From: Volutella citrinella
Lineage: Eukaryota > Ascomycota > Sordariomycetes > Hypocreales > Nectriaceae
DNA length: 64,000 nt
Direction: 5' to 3'
Assembly (NCBI GenBank): GCA_034401135.1
Contig: JAWZSP010000005.1
Location: 806,001 to 870,000, forward strand
Shown here: positions 55,697 to 64,000 of the stretch, in pieces
Layout of the letters: the number at the start of each line of letters is the position of its first letter
Numbering within the stretch: position 1 is the stretch's first letter
Translations under genes and position numbers: made by a program
The notes under the pieces: model-generated
The model's input: only the letters and a program-made list of their open reading frames with translations
What the model was told of the DNA's origin: nothing
Database searches by the model: none

Positions 55697-56990
55697 ATGG
55701 CTCCCACCGTCATTCACCTGCGCTCCGAGACCAAGCCATTGGAGCGCCGCTCTCCTCGTACGCGCCCTTCCCCGTGCTCCAAAACGTCCCGCGAGAGTCG
55801 CGCCGCTGACCGCACATGCAGTGTCGCCTGAGGGAGCCAAGGCTCTCCTCGATGCTGGCTACATCGTCCGAGTCGAAGACTGGGCCGACCGAATCTACAA
55901 GACCGAAGAGTTCGCCGCCGCTGGCGCTGAGATCGTCCCCGCTGGCTCGTGGACCAAGGCCCCCCTGGAGGACATCATCCTCGGCCTCAAGGAGCTTGAC
56001 GCCGACGGCAGTACGTCGATCCCATAACATCATATTTTCTCTGTGCGAAATGCTCATTGCGCGCTCCTAGCCCCCGTGCCTCACACTTCTATCCACTTCC
56101 ACCACTGCTTCAAGAAGCAGGCCGGTTGGGAGACGGAGCTGTCCCGATTCTCCAACGCCGGCGGTCTGCTCTATGATCTCGAGTTCCTCGAGGAAAACGG
56201 CCGCCGCGTGGCTGCCTTCGGCAAGAGCGCAGGCTTCGCCGGAACTGCCCTGGCTCTCCTGTCCTGGGCTCACCAGCTCCTCCACCCCGGCGAGCCCCAA
56301 CCCGCCGCTCCCGTCCTCGACTCGGGCGATGAGCTGATCCAGCTCGTCAAGAACCAGGTCCAGGAGGCCCTGCCCCTGAACAACGGCGAATACCCTCGCG
56401 TCATCATCATCGGCGCCCTGGGTCGCTGCGGCTCTGGTGCCCTCGAGTGCCTCAACGCTGTTGGCATTCCCCTGGACTCCGTCATTCAATGGGGTAAGTT
56501 CTTTTCGCCGCTTGCCCTGGGCGCTATCGGAAGCTAACGGATGACAGACATGGCCGAGACCAGCGTTGGAGGACCCTTCCCCGAGATCACCAAGTCGGAC
56601 ATCTTCGTCAACACCGTCTACCTCGGCGCCAACCCCGCCCCTCCCTTCGTCACCTTCGAGTCCCTGCGAACCCCCGAGCGACGCCTCCGCGTCATCGCCG
56701 ACGTCTCGTGTGACCCCAACAGCGAGAACAACCCCATCCCCATCTACAGCAAGCACACCTCGTTCGAGACCCCCACCACCCCGGCCGAGGGCGAGCTCGA
56801 CGGCCCCGAGCTGCGCATCATTGCCATTGACCACCTGCCCACGCTGGTCGCTCGTGAGGCCAGTGACGAGTACTCGTCGCTGCTGCTGCCCCACCTGCTG
56901 AAGCTGGATCGCCGCGACACCGAGGGCGTATGGACCCGCGCCGAGAAGATCTACCGCGACCGCGTTGCTGAGCTGCCCCAGAACCTATAG
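55697..56990 (+). CDS. LYS1: saccharopine dehydrogenase (NAD+, L-lysine-forming), LYS1
   Basis: Last step of the fungal alpha-aminoadipate pathway: saccharopine to lysine plus 2-oxoglutarate. Exons are 55697-55757, 55822-56010, 56071-56493 and 56548-56990, giving 371 residues, the usual length. It begins with IHLRSETKPLERRSPLSPEG, the family N terminus. The active-site segment HFHHCFKKQAGWE (about residues 87-99) holds the catalytic Lys and His. The NAD-binding signature IIIGALGRCGSGALE follows at about 200. The C-terminal part has VSCDPNSENNPIPIYSKHTSFE and IAIDHLPTLVAREASDEYSSLLLPHL. The end is not a clear PTS1, although some fungal Lys1 proteins are peroxisomal. A Gcn4/Cpc1 site lies upstream. 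Confidence 0.97.
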
Positions 56991-57975
56991 TCTGTAGACT
57001 GATGACATGTTTATTTTTTGCCTGGACAGGGAAAACAGAATCCAGCAATGGAGCTGATCAAGTGCATGGGTTAAAATTACAGCTCCAGAAGTGGGCGCAT
57101 TGATCAATAGAACTTAAGACAATGCCTCATGATAATTTCTTCGTCCGGGCATGTCCCGTCATTTTTACGTACCTTAGGTTTGCGATGCGTAGCTCGGAAA
57201 AACGTCAATGACAATACGAAGGCGCGGTAGGAATTCGACATGTCACGTCAGCTCAATTGACTTTTTGCACGTTCGACTGACATGCGACAGCCACCTCGCC
57301 GCCTGAATCAGCCTCTTGACAGTCGCCTATTCCAGTCTTGGCTAAGCGATAGTCTACTTCGGCTGATGTACCAGCCTTGAGGCGATGCCTTCGTAATAAA
57401 CCGGACGACGTCCTGCGAGGAGATGACGGCATAATTAGGCCAGCCTGACCCAGACCCCTCACCCGCGCCAGATTCTTGCATGAGCCCTGCCACAGTGCAA
57501 CGAGGCAAACAAGTTGGGTGCCCATGGGCAACAAGGCCGAATATACCCAAGCGCACAATGATGCGCGCCATCAACAGACGAGGCAGAGGTATGGGCAGGC
57601 GGCCAGGCCTGGAGCCCAACGTCTACTTATGTACATTTTGTCCCGTCTACTTGCATTTGTCACAAGTACTCCGTACCAAGGCCTATCATTTTCTAGGGGC
57701 AATCAATGTGCGGGGCGAAACCTGGCGCATCCGGTGCCAATACAACAGCGCCACGTCAGCAGCGAGGCCGGCTTACCGCGTCCGCTGATCCTGGAAGCGC
57801 ACGTGCCCCGCCCAGCCAAGTTTAACACCATCATCAACCTCTCTATCATCTTCTGATTCTCTAACCAGAAGTAGTCCCGTGCGTCTAGCTTGACCCAAGC
57901 GGCCACCATGATGAGCAAAGCCGTCTAGTTGATCAAAACCCACCCCCCACGCTGCCATCTTGAAACAGACGAATA
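56991..57975. other. intergenic, nothing recognised
   Basis: 985 bases between LYS1 and the CorA-like gene. Only short random frames. Confidence 0.5.
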
Positions 57976-60117
57976 ATGCGCCAGCTAAGAAAAGTCAACA
58001 GAGCTGGTCAACCGAGGCCCTCTTTCTGGGACTTGGAGCCTGATTCCAAGCAGTTGATCCAGTCCTTGATCTGGGAGAGTGAAAACCGTTCATACTCCGA
58101 TGTATGGAAGGATGTCCGATCAGAAGTTGGCCTGGTCGAGTTTTTTATGACAAAGTCGGAGAGGGCCGGTCAACCGATTCCCATGCCAGAGGTTCTAATA
58201 GTCATGGCCTATTGCCCCAAGCACGTACTGGATGCGCTGGAGTCTGGCAAGGAAAAAACCTTTGTGAAGAAGGTGTCACTTCTCGATGACCGCACCAATG
58301 ATCATAACGACCCCATTGCTCGACCGTATCGCGGACCTCTCACTGCTTTCCAGCTGTATACAGAGCTGAAGAAAAAGGTCAAAGGAGAATCGTTCCGGAT
58401 CATACAATATCATCTTTTGTTAACTCTTCCCAGCGCTTTGGATGCCAGAAGATCATCGAGGAGAGTGACGAATCTGGCGATGCTCCGATGCCGTCATTTG
58501 AGCCAAATGCTGATCGCCGTCTAATGTAAGAAATCTACTCCTGCTGCAAGCTCAATTCTTATTTCGCTCCCGTGTAGATTTATTACCGACATGGACGCAA
58601 GTACGATGCTGGCTGTTATGGCAACCGCCTCTTCGAATCAAGCCAGAGCGCTGAGAGGTACTTTCTACCGGTATCTAACCATGGAATGCTTCCTGGGTAT
58701 CCATTCACCTGTCAGCTCCCGACTGAATTTTACTTCTATGTATTCGCCGTTCTAACCCACCCGCAGCCCATCGGCACTCCCAACGTCTTCCAGACGTTTC
58801 AGCTGGCCTTCGACCTGCCTTACTATGCTATGAGAAAGGAAGCACCCTACAGACGACCACAGGATCAGCGCAAAGGAAGCCAAGGCGTCAGCCTACGGTG
58901 TGTCACAGATTTGTCATTCCTTATTCGAAGGTCTAGTAAACCAGAGTCATTCTTGAAGCGCTACTACCTCTGTGAAGCACATATATCTTTGGTTATTTCC
59001 GGCTCTGATCCGTGGAGATGGGTTGCCTATTGTTTTGTAGACACCTACTTTGACGGAGAAGGCAGCAGCGACACAGCGGATGCATACCATGAAGACAGAG
59101 AAATTGACGAGAAAACAGGTTTTGGTTTTCAACCCGACCCTCTGACAGCTGGAACCAAGGACGCGTTCCTTCCAATTAAGGGTCCTAGAGAATATTTCTT
59201 GGCTGTTTTCCAGGCGCGCCTCGTCCGCGTTGATTACGAATGGCATGACCTGATAAAACGGCTGAAGAAGCTGGTTTCTGAATATGTAGGACAAATTCCC
59301 GAGGCCGTCCCCATTTTCAGCCTGCGTGACATGGCACTACGTTACTAACAAACCCCGAACCCGGTAGATCAGGACCTGTCCGACCCAAGCAACCGCGTCC
59401 CAGGTTGATGGGATCACTACCATCATGCAACAATCTTACGCATGGTCCACTAAGACTAACAATATGCTACGAGACCTGGCCCAGACCCTGAGAGGGACAA
59501 TGGAACAGATCGAGAGCCTACTAGCTGACAGCACATTCACGACCGTCGATGAGAGGGCATGGAATACCAACATGCCACGTATTATCGAAATTGAGAAAAG
59601 GTTCCACAAGTACTTGCAAGAAGTGGAGTTTCTGGAGGAGAAATGCAAGTTGTACACAAAAGCAGTAAGGGAGAAGCTCAATCAGCTGTTCTGCCGGGGC
59701 CCTACTAAGAATGGCGACAGATTGCCTTTCACCTGAACTCCGAAGGGGCGCACAATGCAAAGGCACAAACCAGAATAGCAGCGTACGCGCAGATGATGAC
59801 ATCTGTGATGCTTTTTGTGAGTGCATTCGCCCTCGGGCACGAGCCCACGATTCTTTGAGACTAATTAGTTGCCCATGCAGATTTTTACCCCTATTGCGCT
59901 CGCCGCCAGCATCTTATCGATGCAACCAGAAGCCATCCCCGCTCCTGTCAGACTCAACAGCACATCATTCGCAGTCTTGGTCGCCGTCTTTATGTTGTCA
60001 GTTTGGTTGGCGTTTGGTCTATTTTTGAATTGGGAGCGCATCAAGAGCGTCGTGATGCTCCTGCTCGGGTTGAGCTCGACGAAAGTGGATCCGGAGGCTG
60101 AGGATCCTGGCGCTTGA
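57976..60117 (+). CDS. fungal CorA-like protein with two C-terminal membrane segments (7 exons)
   Basis: Exons 57976-58377, 58434-58525, 58578-58710, 58767-59285, 59368-59664, 59721-59816 and 59881-60117 give 591 residues with frame kept throughout. The layout resembles a large Sordariomycete family annotated as CorA-like or hypothetical: an N-terminal domain (DRRLIFITDMDASTMLAVMA, FQTFQLAFDLPYYAMRKE), a middle (YLCEAHISLVISGSDPWRW, PREYFLAVFQARL), a coiled-coil segment (RIIEIEKRFHKYLQEVEFLEE), then two membrane segments, VMLFIFTPIALAASILSM and FAVLVAVFMLSVWLAFGLFL. The CorA GMN signature is absent, so ion transport is not shown. Introns 1 (GTCAAA), 3 (GTCAGC) and 4 (GTAGGA) have weak donors and are chosen because they keep the family sequence in frame. 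Role unknown; such genes are often strain-variable. Confidence 0.72.
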
Positions 60118-60360
60118 GTGGGTTTCAACCCCAAGGAATCGTCCATGTATCGAAGACGATGTGGCCGACTCCAAGAGCGTGAAACGGCACTGGGAGGAGG
60201 ATGAGTGCTTAGAGAAGGCGAAATTAATTGAAGCTAGCATGCTACCATATCGCCGTGTGTGTAACTAGGACCAGAGGTGCAAGGAAGACTAATTCTGTGT
60301 GATTTGTCGTCTTCTAGGGAACGTGTTGATGAGGAAGTGACAATCAAGCGTTCAAAGTTT

Positions 60361-60793
60361 TCAATTTCTTTCATCAACATGAAGGGTTAATCCTGCGTGC
60401 TTGCGGTCGCAGCAGCCTTCAATCACTTCAAGAATGCGATATCCTCTGGGGTTTGATGCACCGTCGTCCGCAGCCCGGGCAACGTCCCAGTCCTGCCGCC
60501 TTTCTTCTTCTTCTTGTTCCACTTTAACCTTCTCCACGGGACAGTATGAGCACCGTGGGATCCCGCATCCAGGGCACGGGTTCACCGTCACGCGGATCCC
60601 GCTCCCAGTACAGACGCAACAGGTCCAAATAAACACGGTCCGACGACGCTGTGGGGACAGAATTAGTTTATCATCCAGAGCGTGTGTTGATGATCCAGCA
60701 TACAAACTGGTTGGGAGGTCGCGTTAGATTGATTGGGGAGTCATCTTTGGGCCCCTGAGGGGGCCTCGTTTTCGTGGCCTCGGAGGATGCCAT
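60361..60793 (-). CDS. small Cys-rich (zinc-ribbon-like) hypothetical protein
   Basis: Exons 60793-60704 and 60648-60361, both phase 0, give 125 residues. A Cys-rich core (TCCVC, then NPCPGCGIPRCSYC, about residues 38-65) has paired CxxC motifs that could hold one zinc ion. The flanks are charged (VEKVKVEQEEEERRQDW). Similar short proteins with C-x2-C ... CPGC.H/P.C-x2-C cores are common and uncharacterised in Sordariomycetes. No signal peptide or membrane segment. The gene is convergent with the CorA-like gene, 243 bases away. No function can be given. Confidence 0.65.
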
Positions 60794-61830
60794 TGTCGTG
60801 TGGCGGAGGAACTGGTCGGCGACCTTGGGCGCTATCACAAACATTCCCATCACTGCCTCCCAGGTCCCCGCTAAGCGAGGTCGGAATTTCGATCGAGGGC
60901 GAGGATGATTCGTGGTCTGTTTTTTTCGGTCTCGTTGGGGGGTGAGATGGATGTGCGCACAGCTTGCCGTGAGGTGGTGGTCATTTATGGTGGTAGGTAC
61001 CTAACGGGGGAGGGTGGGGGAGGGGGCGACCGCCCTTTAAGCCGCCAGCGGGGCTGAAAATTGGATGGAACATTGAGCACATCCATGTTCGCAAATCATC
61101 GGTGGTGGCGTCAAATGGAGTGCTGCGTCGCCTGCGAGCCTGCAGCAGAACGTTGTTCGATACCATTGGTTAAAAAAAAGGCAATACCGAGAGATGTCTA
61201 GTGCAGAGCTCAGCGTCGTGCGAAACGGCCAGTTTACATCGCGGCCATCGCCTGAGGACCGCGTTTCTCGAGCGCGGGTGCCAAAGTAAACAGACGATAC
61301 GTTGTGTCGGCTAGGTCGTTACGGTGAGACACGTCACATCATTTGGCAAAGTCGGCCTCACCGGTGCCCTTGGAAGGCATCACGTCCGTCATCTAATTCT
61401 ACGCATACAAGGCGAGACGGTTTGTTCGAGGACAAAGCTTGAGACTATGGTGTTACATGAAACTTAAGCATCATTCCTTTGTAGGCCGGTCAGGCTTTAG
61501 TCGAGGTAACATGTCTTATTTATTTTTTTTGTTCCGCTTCACCGATGCCCTGGTACGACGACAATACATCATATGTATGGACTTACAATCAATGCGCTAA
61601 TTAGGTCTTCATCGAAAGGGGAGGATGCAGGCCGCGCGCCGTACCAGCCCCGTGTTTGTTTCCTCTCGCCTCCGCAGTGTCTGACTTCGGCGGTTCCAGG
61701 CGAGATCCACACCAGTACACAGTATCAATACGAAAATGATATCAACAACCACACCGATACTGTGTAAGAAGAAAATCAATCAACGCTGGCATTTTTGTTG
61801 ACTCAAAGGACGGAGCGAGGCGTTGCAACG
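60794..61830. other. intergenic, nothing recognised
   Basis: 1.04 kb with poly-purine/pyrimidine tracts (GGGGGAGGG near 61010; poly-T near 61525). No gene is supported. Confidence 0.5.
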
Positions 61831-63048
61831 CTATTTGCCCTTGGTACGGTGGTACTTCATACTCCGTTTTCGCCCGTATTCGCTCTCCTCAGCCTCCATA
61901 TCAGCAAGTTTCGCCAACTCCTCGTCATCTCCATCCTCCTCCTCCTCCTCGGGAACCTCCTGCTTGGGCTCCCGCAACAGCAAGGGATCGCGAGGTTTTG
62001 GCGCCTTTCCGATCTCGGCCTCGTTGGGCTCATCAGCAGCCCTGACGCCAGCGTGCTTCTGCAGCCAGGTGGCATCCCGGGGCCTGTGCCCATTCAGCCT
62101 CCAGGCGCCGGCGCCGCGGATCAGGCTCTCGAACCCCAAAAAGTAGAGAATCGACTCGGAAACGTGCTTATCCCAGTCCATGGGTGGCAGCCCGCACTCG
62201 CGATAAAGCGTCTCCGTTGTGTACAGCATGCGCAAGCACGACTGCTGGAGGCGCCGTAGGTCTTCCGTCTCAAAGTGCGTGCACTTTTCGATAAAGTGCA
62301 TGTATGCCCTGTCAAAGGTGTAGAACCCCGACGGCACCCAGCACTCGTATCCTCGGAGCCCGCCCTCTCGCGCCATCAGCTCCGGAAAGGTGCCTAGTAT
62401 GACGAGGAAGATGTACGTGCGAAGTGCATCCTCGATGCTAGTCCCCCAGCCGACGTCAACCTTGTCCCCGTATGTGTATACTCGATATCTGTACTCTGCC
62501 GTGTTCTTGACCTTTTCGCGGATGTCGCTGTCACGGGTAAGGTACAGCAGAGTGTCAATCTGTCCGCACGATACCAGTGCCTTGAGAGCGTAGGAAAACC
62601 CAACCAGCTGGCCTAGATCCGGATTCTGATACCCTTTGTACTTGGCCCAGAAAGCCCAGCGCTGCATGGACGGTTGCAGGGCGACCTTGTGGCCAACGTC
62701 ATTGTCCCACTTCCCAGGCCATATGCTAGCCATTGGGTCGTCGAGCACGTCGTCCCGGAAAAGTTTGGCATCTGAGGGCGCATGTGCACTGCGGCTGTTG
62801 CTGGTCCTCTCCTCGTCAATTGCTTTATGGATGGCCTGTGAGAACCCGGCGGCAAAGGCCTGTACAATTGGCGCCCATTCTTCTCTGGAATCTTTGGGGG
62901 TGAGAATCAAGAGCTGGCGGCCTTCGTGCTGCCTCTTCCAGCTCTCAAAGTCGCGTTTGAACCAGGCATCATGGCGTCTCGTGGTGGATGGTGTCAGATG
63001 GAAGTGCTCGCAGAGTATCGCGGTGAGTGTGTCGGTAGGACCCTCCAT
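61831..63048 (-). CDS. hypothetical protein, 405 residues, acidic then basic C terminus
   Basis: A single open frame of 405 codons with consistent fungal codon use. I do not recognise a family. The N terminus (MEGPTDTLTAILCEHFHL) and middle (MQRWAFWAKYKGYQNPDLG, EDALRTYIFLVILGTFPELM, GFYTFDRAYMHFIEKC) are mixed alpha-helical and rich in aromatic residues, without a signal peptide or clear membrane helix. The C terminus has an acidic run (PEEEEEDGDDEELAKLADM) and then a basic end (GRKRSMKYHRTKGK) that could be a nuclear signal. The frame's ATG at 63048 is the first available. Length and composition support a real gene; function unknown. Confidence 0.65.
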   Translation of the reverse strand: MEGPTDTLTAILCEHFHLTPSTTRRHDAWFKRDFESWKRQHEGRQLLILTPKDSREEWAPIVQAFAAGFSQAIHKAIDEERTSNSRSAHAPSDAKLFRDDVLDDPMASIWPGKWDNDVGHKVALQPSMQRWAFWAKYKGYQNPDLGQLVGFSYALKALVSCGQIDTLLYLTRDSDIREKVKNTAEYRYRVYTYGDKVDVGWGTSIEDALRTYIFLVILGTFPELMAREGGLRGYECWVPSGFYTFDRAYMHFIEKCTHFETEDLRRLQQSCLRMLYTTETLYRECGLPPMDWDKHVSESILYFLGFESLIRGAGAWRLNGHRPRDATWLQKHAGVRAADEPNEAEIGKAPKPRDPLLLREPKQEVPEEEEEDGDDEELAKLADMEAEESEYGRKRSMKYHRTKGK

Positions 63049-63292
63049 GGCCTGTGCTTTTTCAGTTGGATGTTTCTATGTGAGGTTATTCGAAATTTCC
63101 AATTGCAAAGGAAAAGGGTTGGCCTGGCGGCTCCCCATCTATTTAAATGCTGTCACTCGCTAGCTCGTATTCAACTGTATGCCTCGTCGAGTCTGGCGGC
63201 CGCCCGGCTCACCCACTGTGACGTGGAGGTGGCTGTGCTACACGAAACCTCTACCCTGCACTCTCTGCGCGGCATGACTCACTCACTCCTGA

Positions 63293-63871
63293 TCATGCTG
63301 GGACACCGGTTCCAACAAACCTCTCGACCTCCGCCCTCAGAGCCACATTGAATGTATTCCAATCATCCATTGGAAACTCCTTCTTCCACAAGAAGGGTTT
63401 GACGAGAGTGACCAATAGCCCTGTGAAATCCTCCCTTTGCACAAAGGTGGTCCCTCCAGGAGTCTTCTCGCTGGGAGTGAATTCGAAGTAATGTGTACCG
63501 TAAAACAGCACAGGGAAGAATCCCACCCAGGTAAAGCATTCAGGCGTGTTTCCCTGAAATTCTCAGTTAGAAAAGACTCGATGATTGGTGTTGTTCGCCA
63601 CTTACAAGTACTTTGGGTTTGAATGTTAAGCCGGGCATCGTGACTTTGACATACTCCCCGGCCTCGAGGGCCGCTGATGCGTCGCTTGCATTGGGTCGCT
63701 CGATCTTCCAATCTTTATACCACTGGTCATATCGGGGAAAATCGAGGAACTGCGATTGCTGTTAGCATGTGGATGCATCCACAGGAAGCTGGGACGACTT
63801 GCGGTAGAGCGGACAGCGGCTGGAGGGGCCGCAATCTCAATCTTTGCCATCACGGAGATTTTGCCACCCAT
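63293..63871 (-). CDS. SRPBCC/START-like fold protein (3 exons, one GC-AG intron)
   Basis: A 157-residue protein of the polyketide-cyclase/dehydrase and lipid-transport-like (SRPBCC) fold. Exons are 63871-63803, 63749-63606 and 63553-63293, all phase 0. The pattern is typical: an N-terminal strand (KIEIAAPPAAVRST), then FLDFPRYDQWYKDWK, a middle hydrophobic strand (CFTWVGFFPVLFYGTHYFEF) and FVQREDFTGLLV, and a long C-terminal helix (DDWNTFNVALRAEVERF). These small proteins bind hydrophobic ligands; no catalytic residues are evident and no partner gene is adjacent. The first intron must start GCAAGT (63802) to join VRST to FLDF in frame. The start at 63871 is the first ATG; another in-frame ATG lies 7 codons on. 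Confidence 0.8.
63750..63802 (-). other. GC-AG intron (SRPBCC gene intron 1)
   Basis: 53-base intron with donor GCAAGT after ACC, a CTAAC branch point and acceptor CAG. The only GT donor nearby (GTCGTC, four bases on) breaks the frame. Confidence 0.65.
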
Positions 63872-64000
63872 TGTGATTCGATGTAAGGAGTATATATCTT
63901 ATGGTTGTCAAGTGGGCGATTATTGTTGTTCAAGCTTCTCGTTTGGTGCTTGGTGCTTGATATAGGGAGATGCGTGGTTCTGTGATGTTCGGGGATTCGA

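Noticed and set aside
58686..58766. Frameshift in the CorA-like gene between exons 3 and 4
   Set aside because: The apparent mismatch arises from using the donor at 58697; the donor GTCAGC at 58711 joins exon 4 in phase.
59286..59348. Stop at 59346-59348 as the end of the CorA-like gene
   Set aside because: A GTAGGA donor at 59286 and an acceptor at 59367, with a CTAAC branch point, restore the frame to the downstream coiled coil and membrane segments.
1..64000. Transposable elements, CRISPR arrays, viral insertions, secondary-metabolite megasynthases
   Set aside because: No transposase, reverse transcriptase, terminal repeats, spaced repeats or modular synthase domains were seen on either strand.

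Overview
The window is nuclear DNA from a filamentous ascomycete, most likely a Sordariomycete and perhaps Hypocreales. The reasons are many short (about 50-100 base) introns with GTAAGT/GTGAGT donors and CTAAC-like branch points, long intergenic spaces, monocistronic genes on both strands, and protein types typical of these fungi: kexin, Erd2, Mdm38/LETM1, Snx4, LYS1, F-box and Zn2Cys6 proteins. No transposon, CRISPR array, rRNA or viral sequence was seen. I modelled 46 introns; frame stays open across every junction in the intact genes. The species is an inference only.

Layout. 1-9 kb is a compact lipid-catabolism block: a PTS1-bearing acyl-CoA dehydrogenase (cut by the left edge), an HSL-type esterase, a second acyl-CoA dehydrogenase, a peroxisomal multifunctional enzyme (two SDR domains plus hydratase-2) and a PTS1-bearing acyl-CoA thioesterase. 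Its spacers are rich in the FarA-type core CCTCGG/CCGAGG. 9.4-10.7 kb is an F-box gene. 11-15 kb is a divergent nitrogen-scavenging pair, an M20 carbamoylase/allantoate-type amidohydrolase and a Dal5-like permease, with GATA sites and a repeated CCGTCGG element between them. 15-19 kb holds a PQ-loop-like membrane protein and a mitochondrial phosphate carrier. 19.2-21 kb is an F-box pseudogene.

22.8-30.2 kb is a housekeeping block: kexin, sorting nexin 4 and LETM1/Mdm38. 31.2-33.1 kb is a fusion of a fumarylacetoacetate-hydrolase domain to an alpha/beta-hydrolase domain whose nucleophile serine is replaced by alanine. 33.1-36.2 and 37.9-40.4 kb are long stretches without a supportable gene, flanking an MFS transporter. 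Then come mitochondrial adenylate kinase, the HDEL receptor Erd2 with a long acidic tail, an isochorismatase-like hydrolase, a tRNA-Gly(GCC), and a Zn2Cys6-type regulator whose N-terminal half cluster I cannot find.

49-55 kb carries two peptidases side by side: a secreted subtilase with two GC-AG introns, and an S9 prolyl-oligopeptidase/DPP-type gene broken by one in-frame TAG. 55.7-57 kb is LYS1 with a Gcn4/Cpc1 site. The right end has a two-membrane-segment CorA-like protein, a small Cys-rich protein, an unknown 405-residue protein and an SRPBCC protein with a third GC-AG intron. The most unusual items are the FAH/dead-hydrolase fusion, the beta-oxidation block with its shared motif, the three GC-AG introns and the two single-stop pseudogenes.
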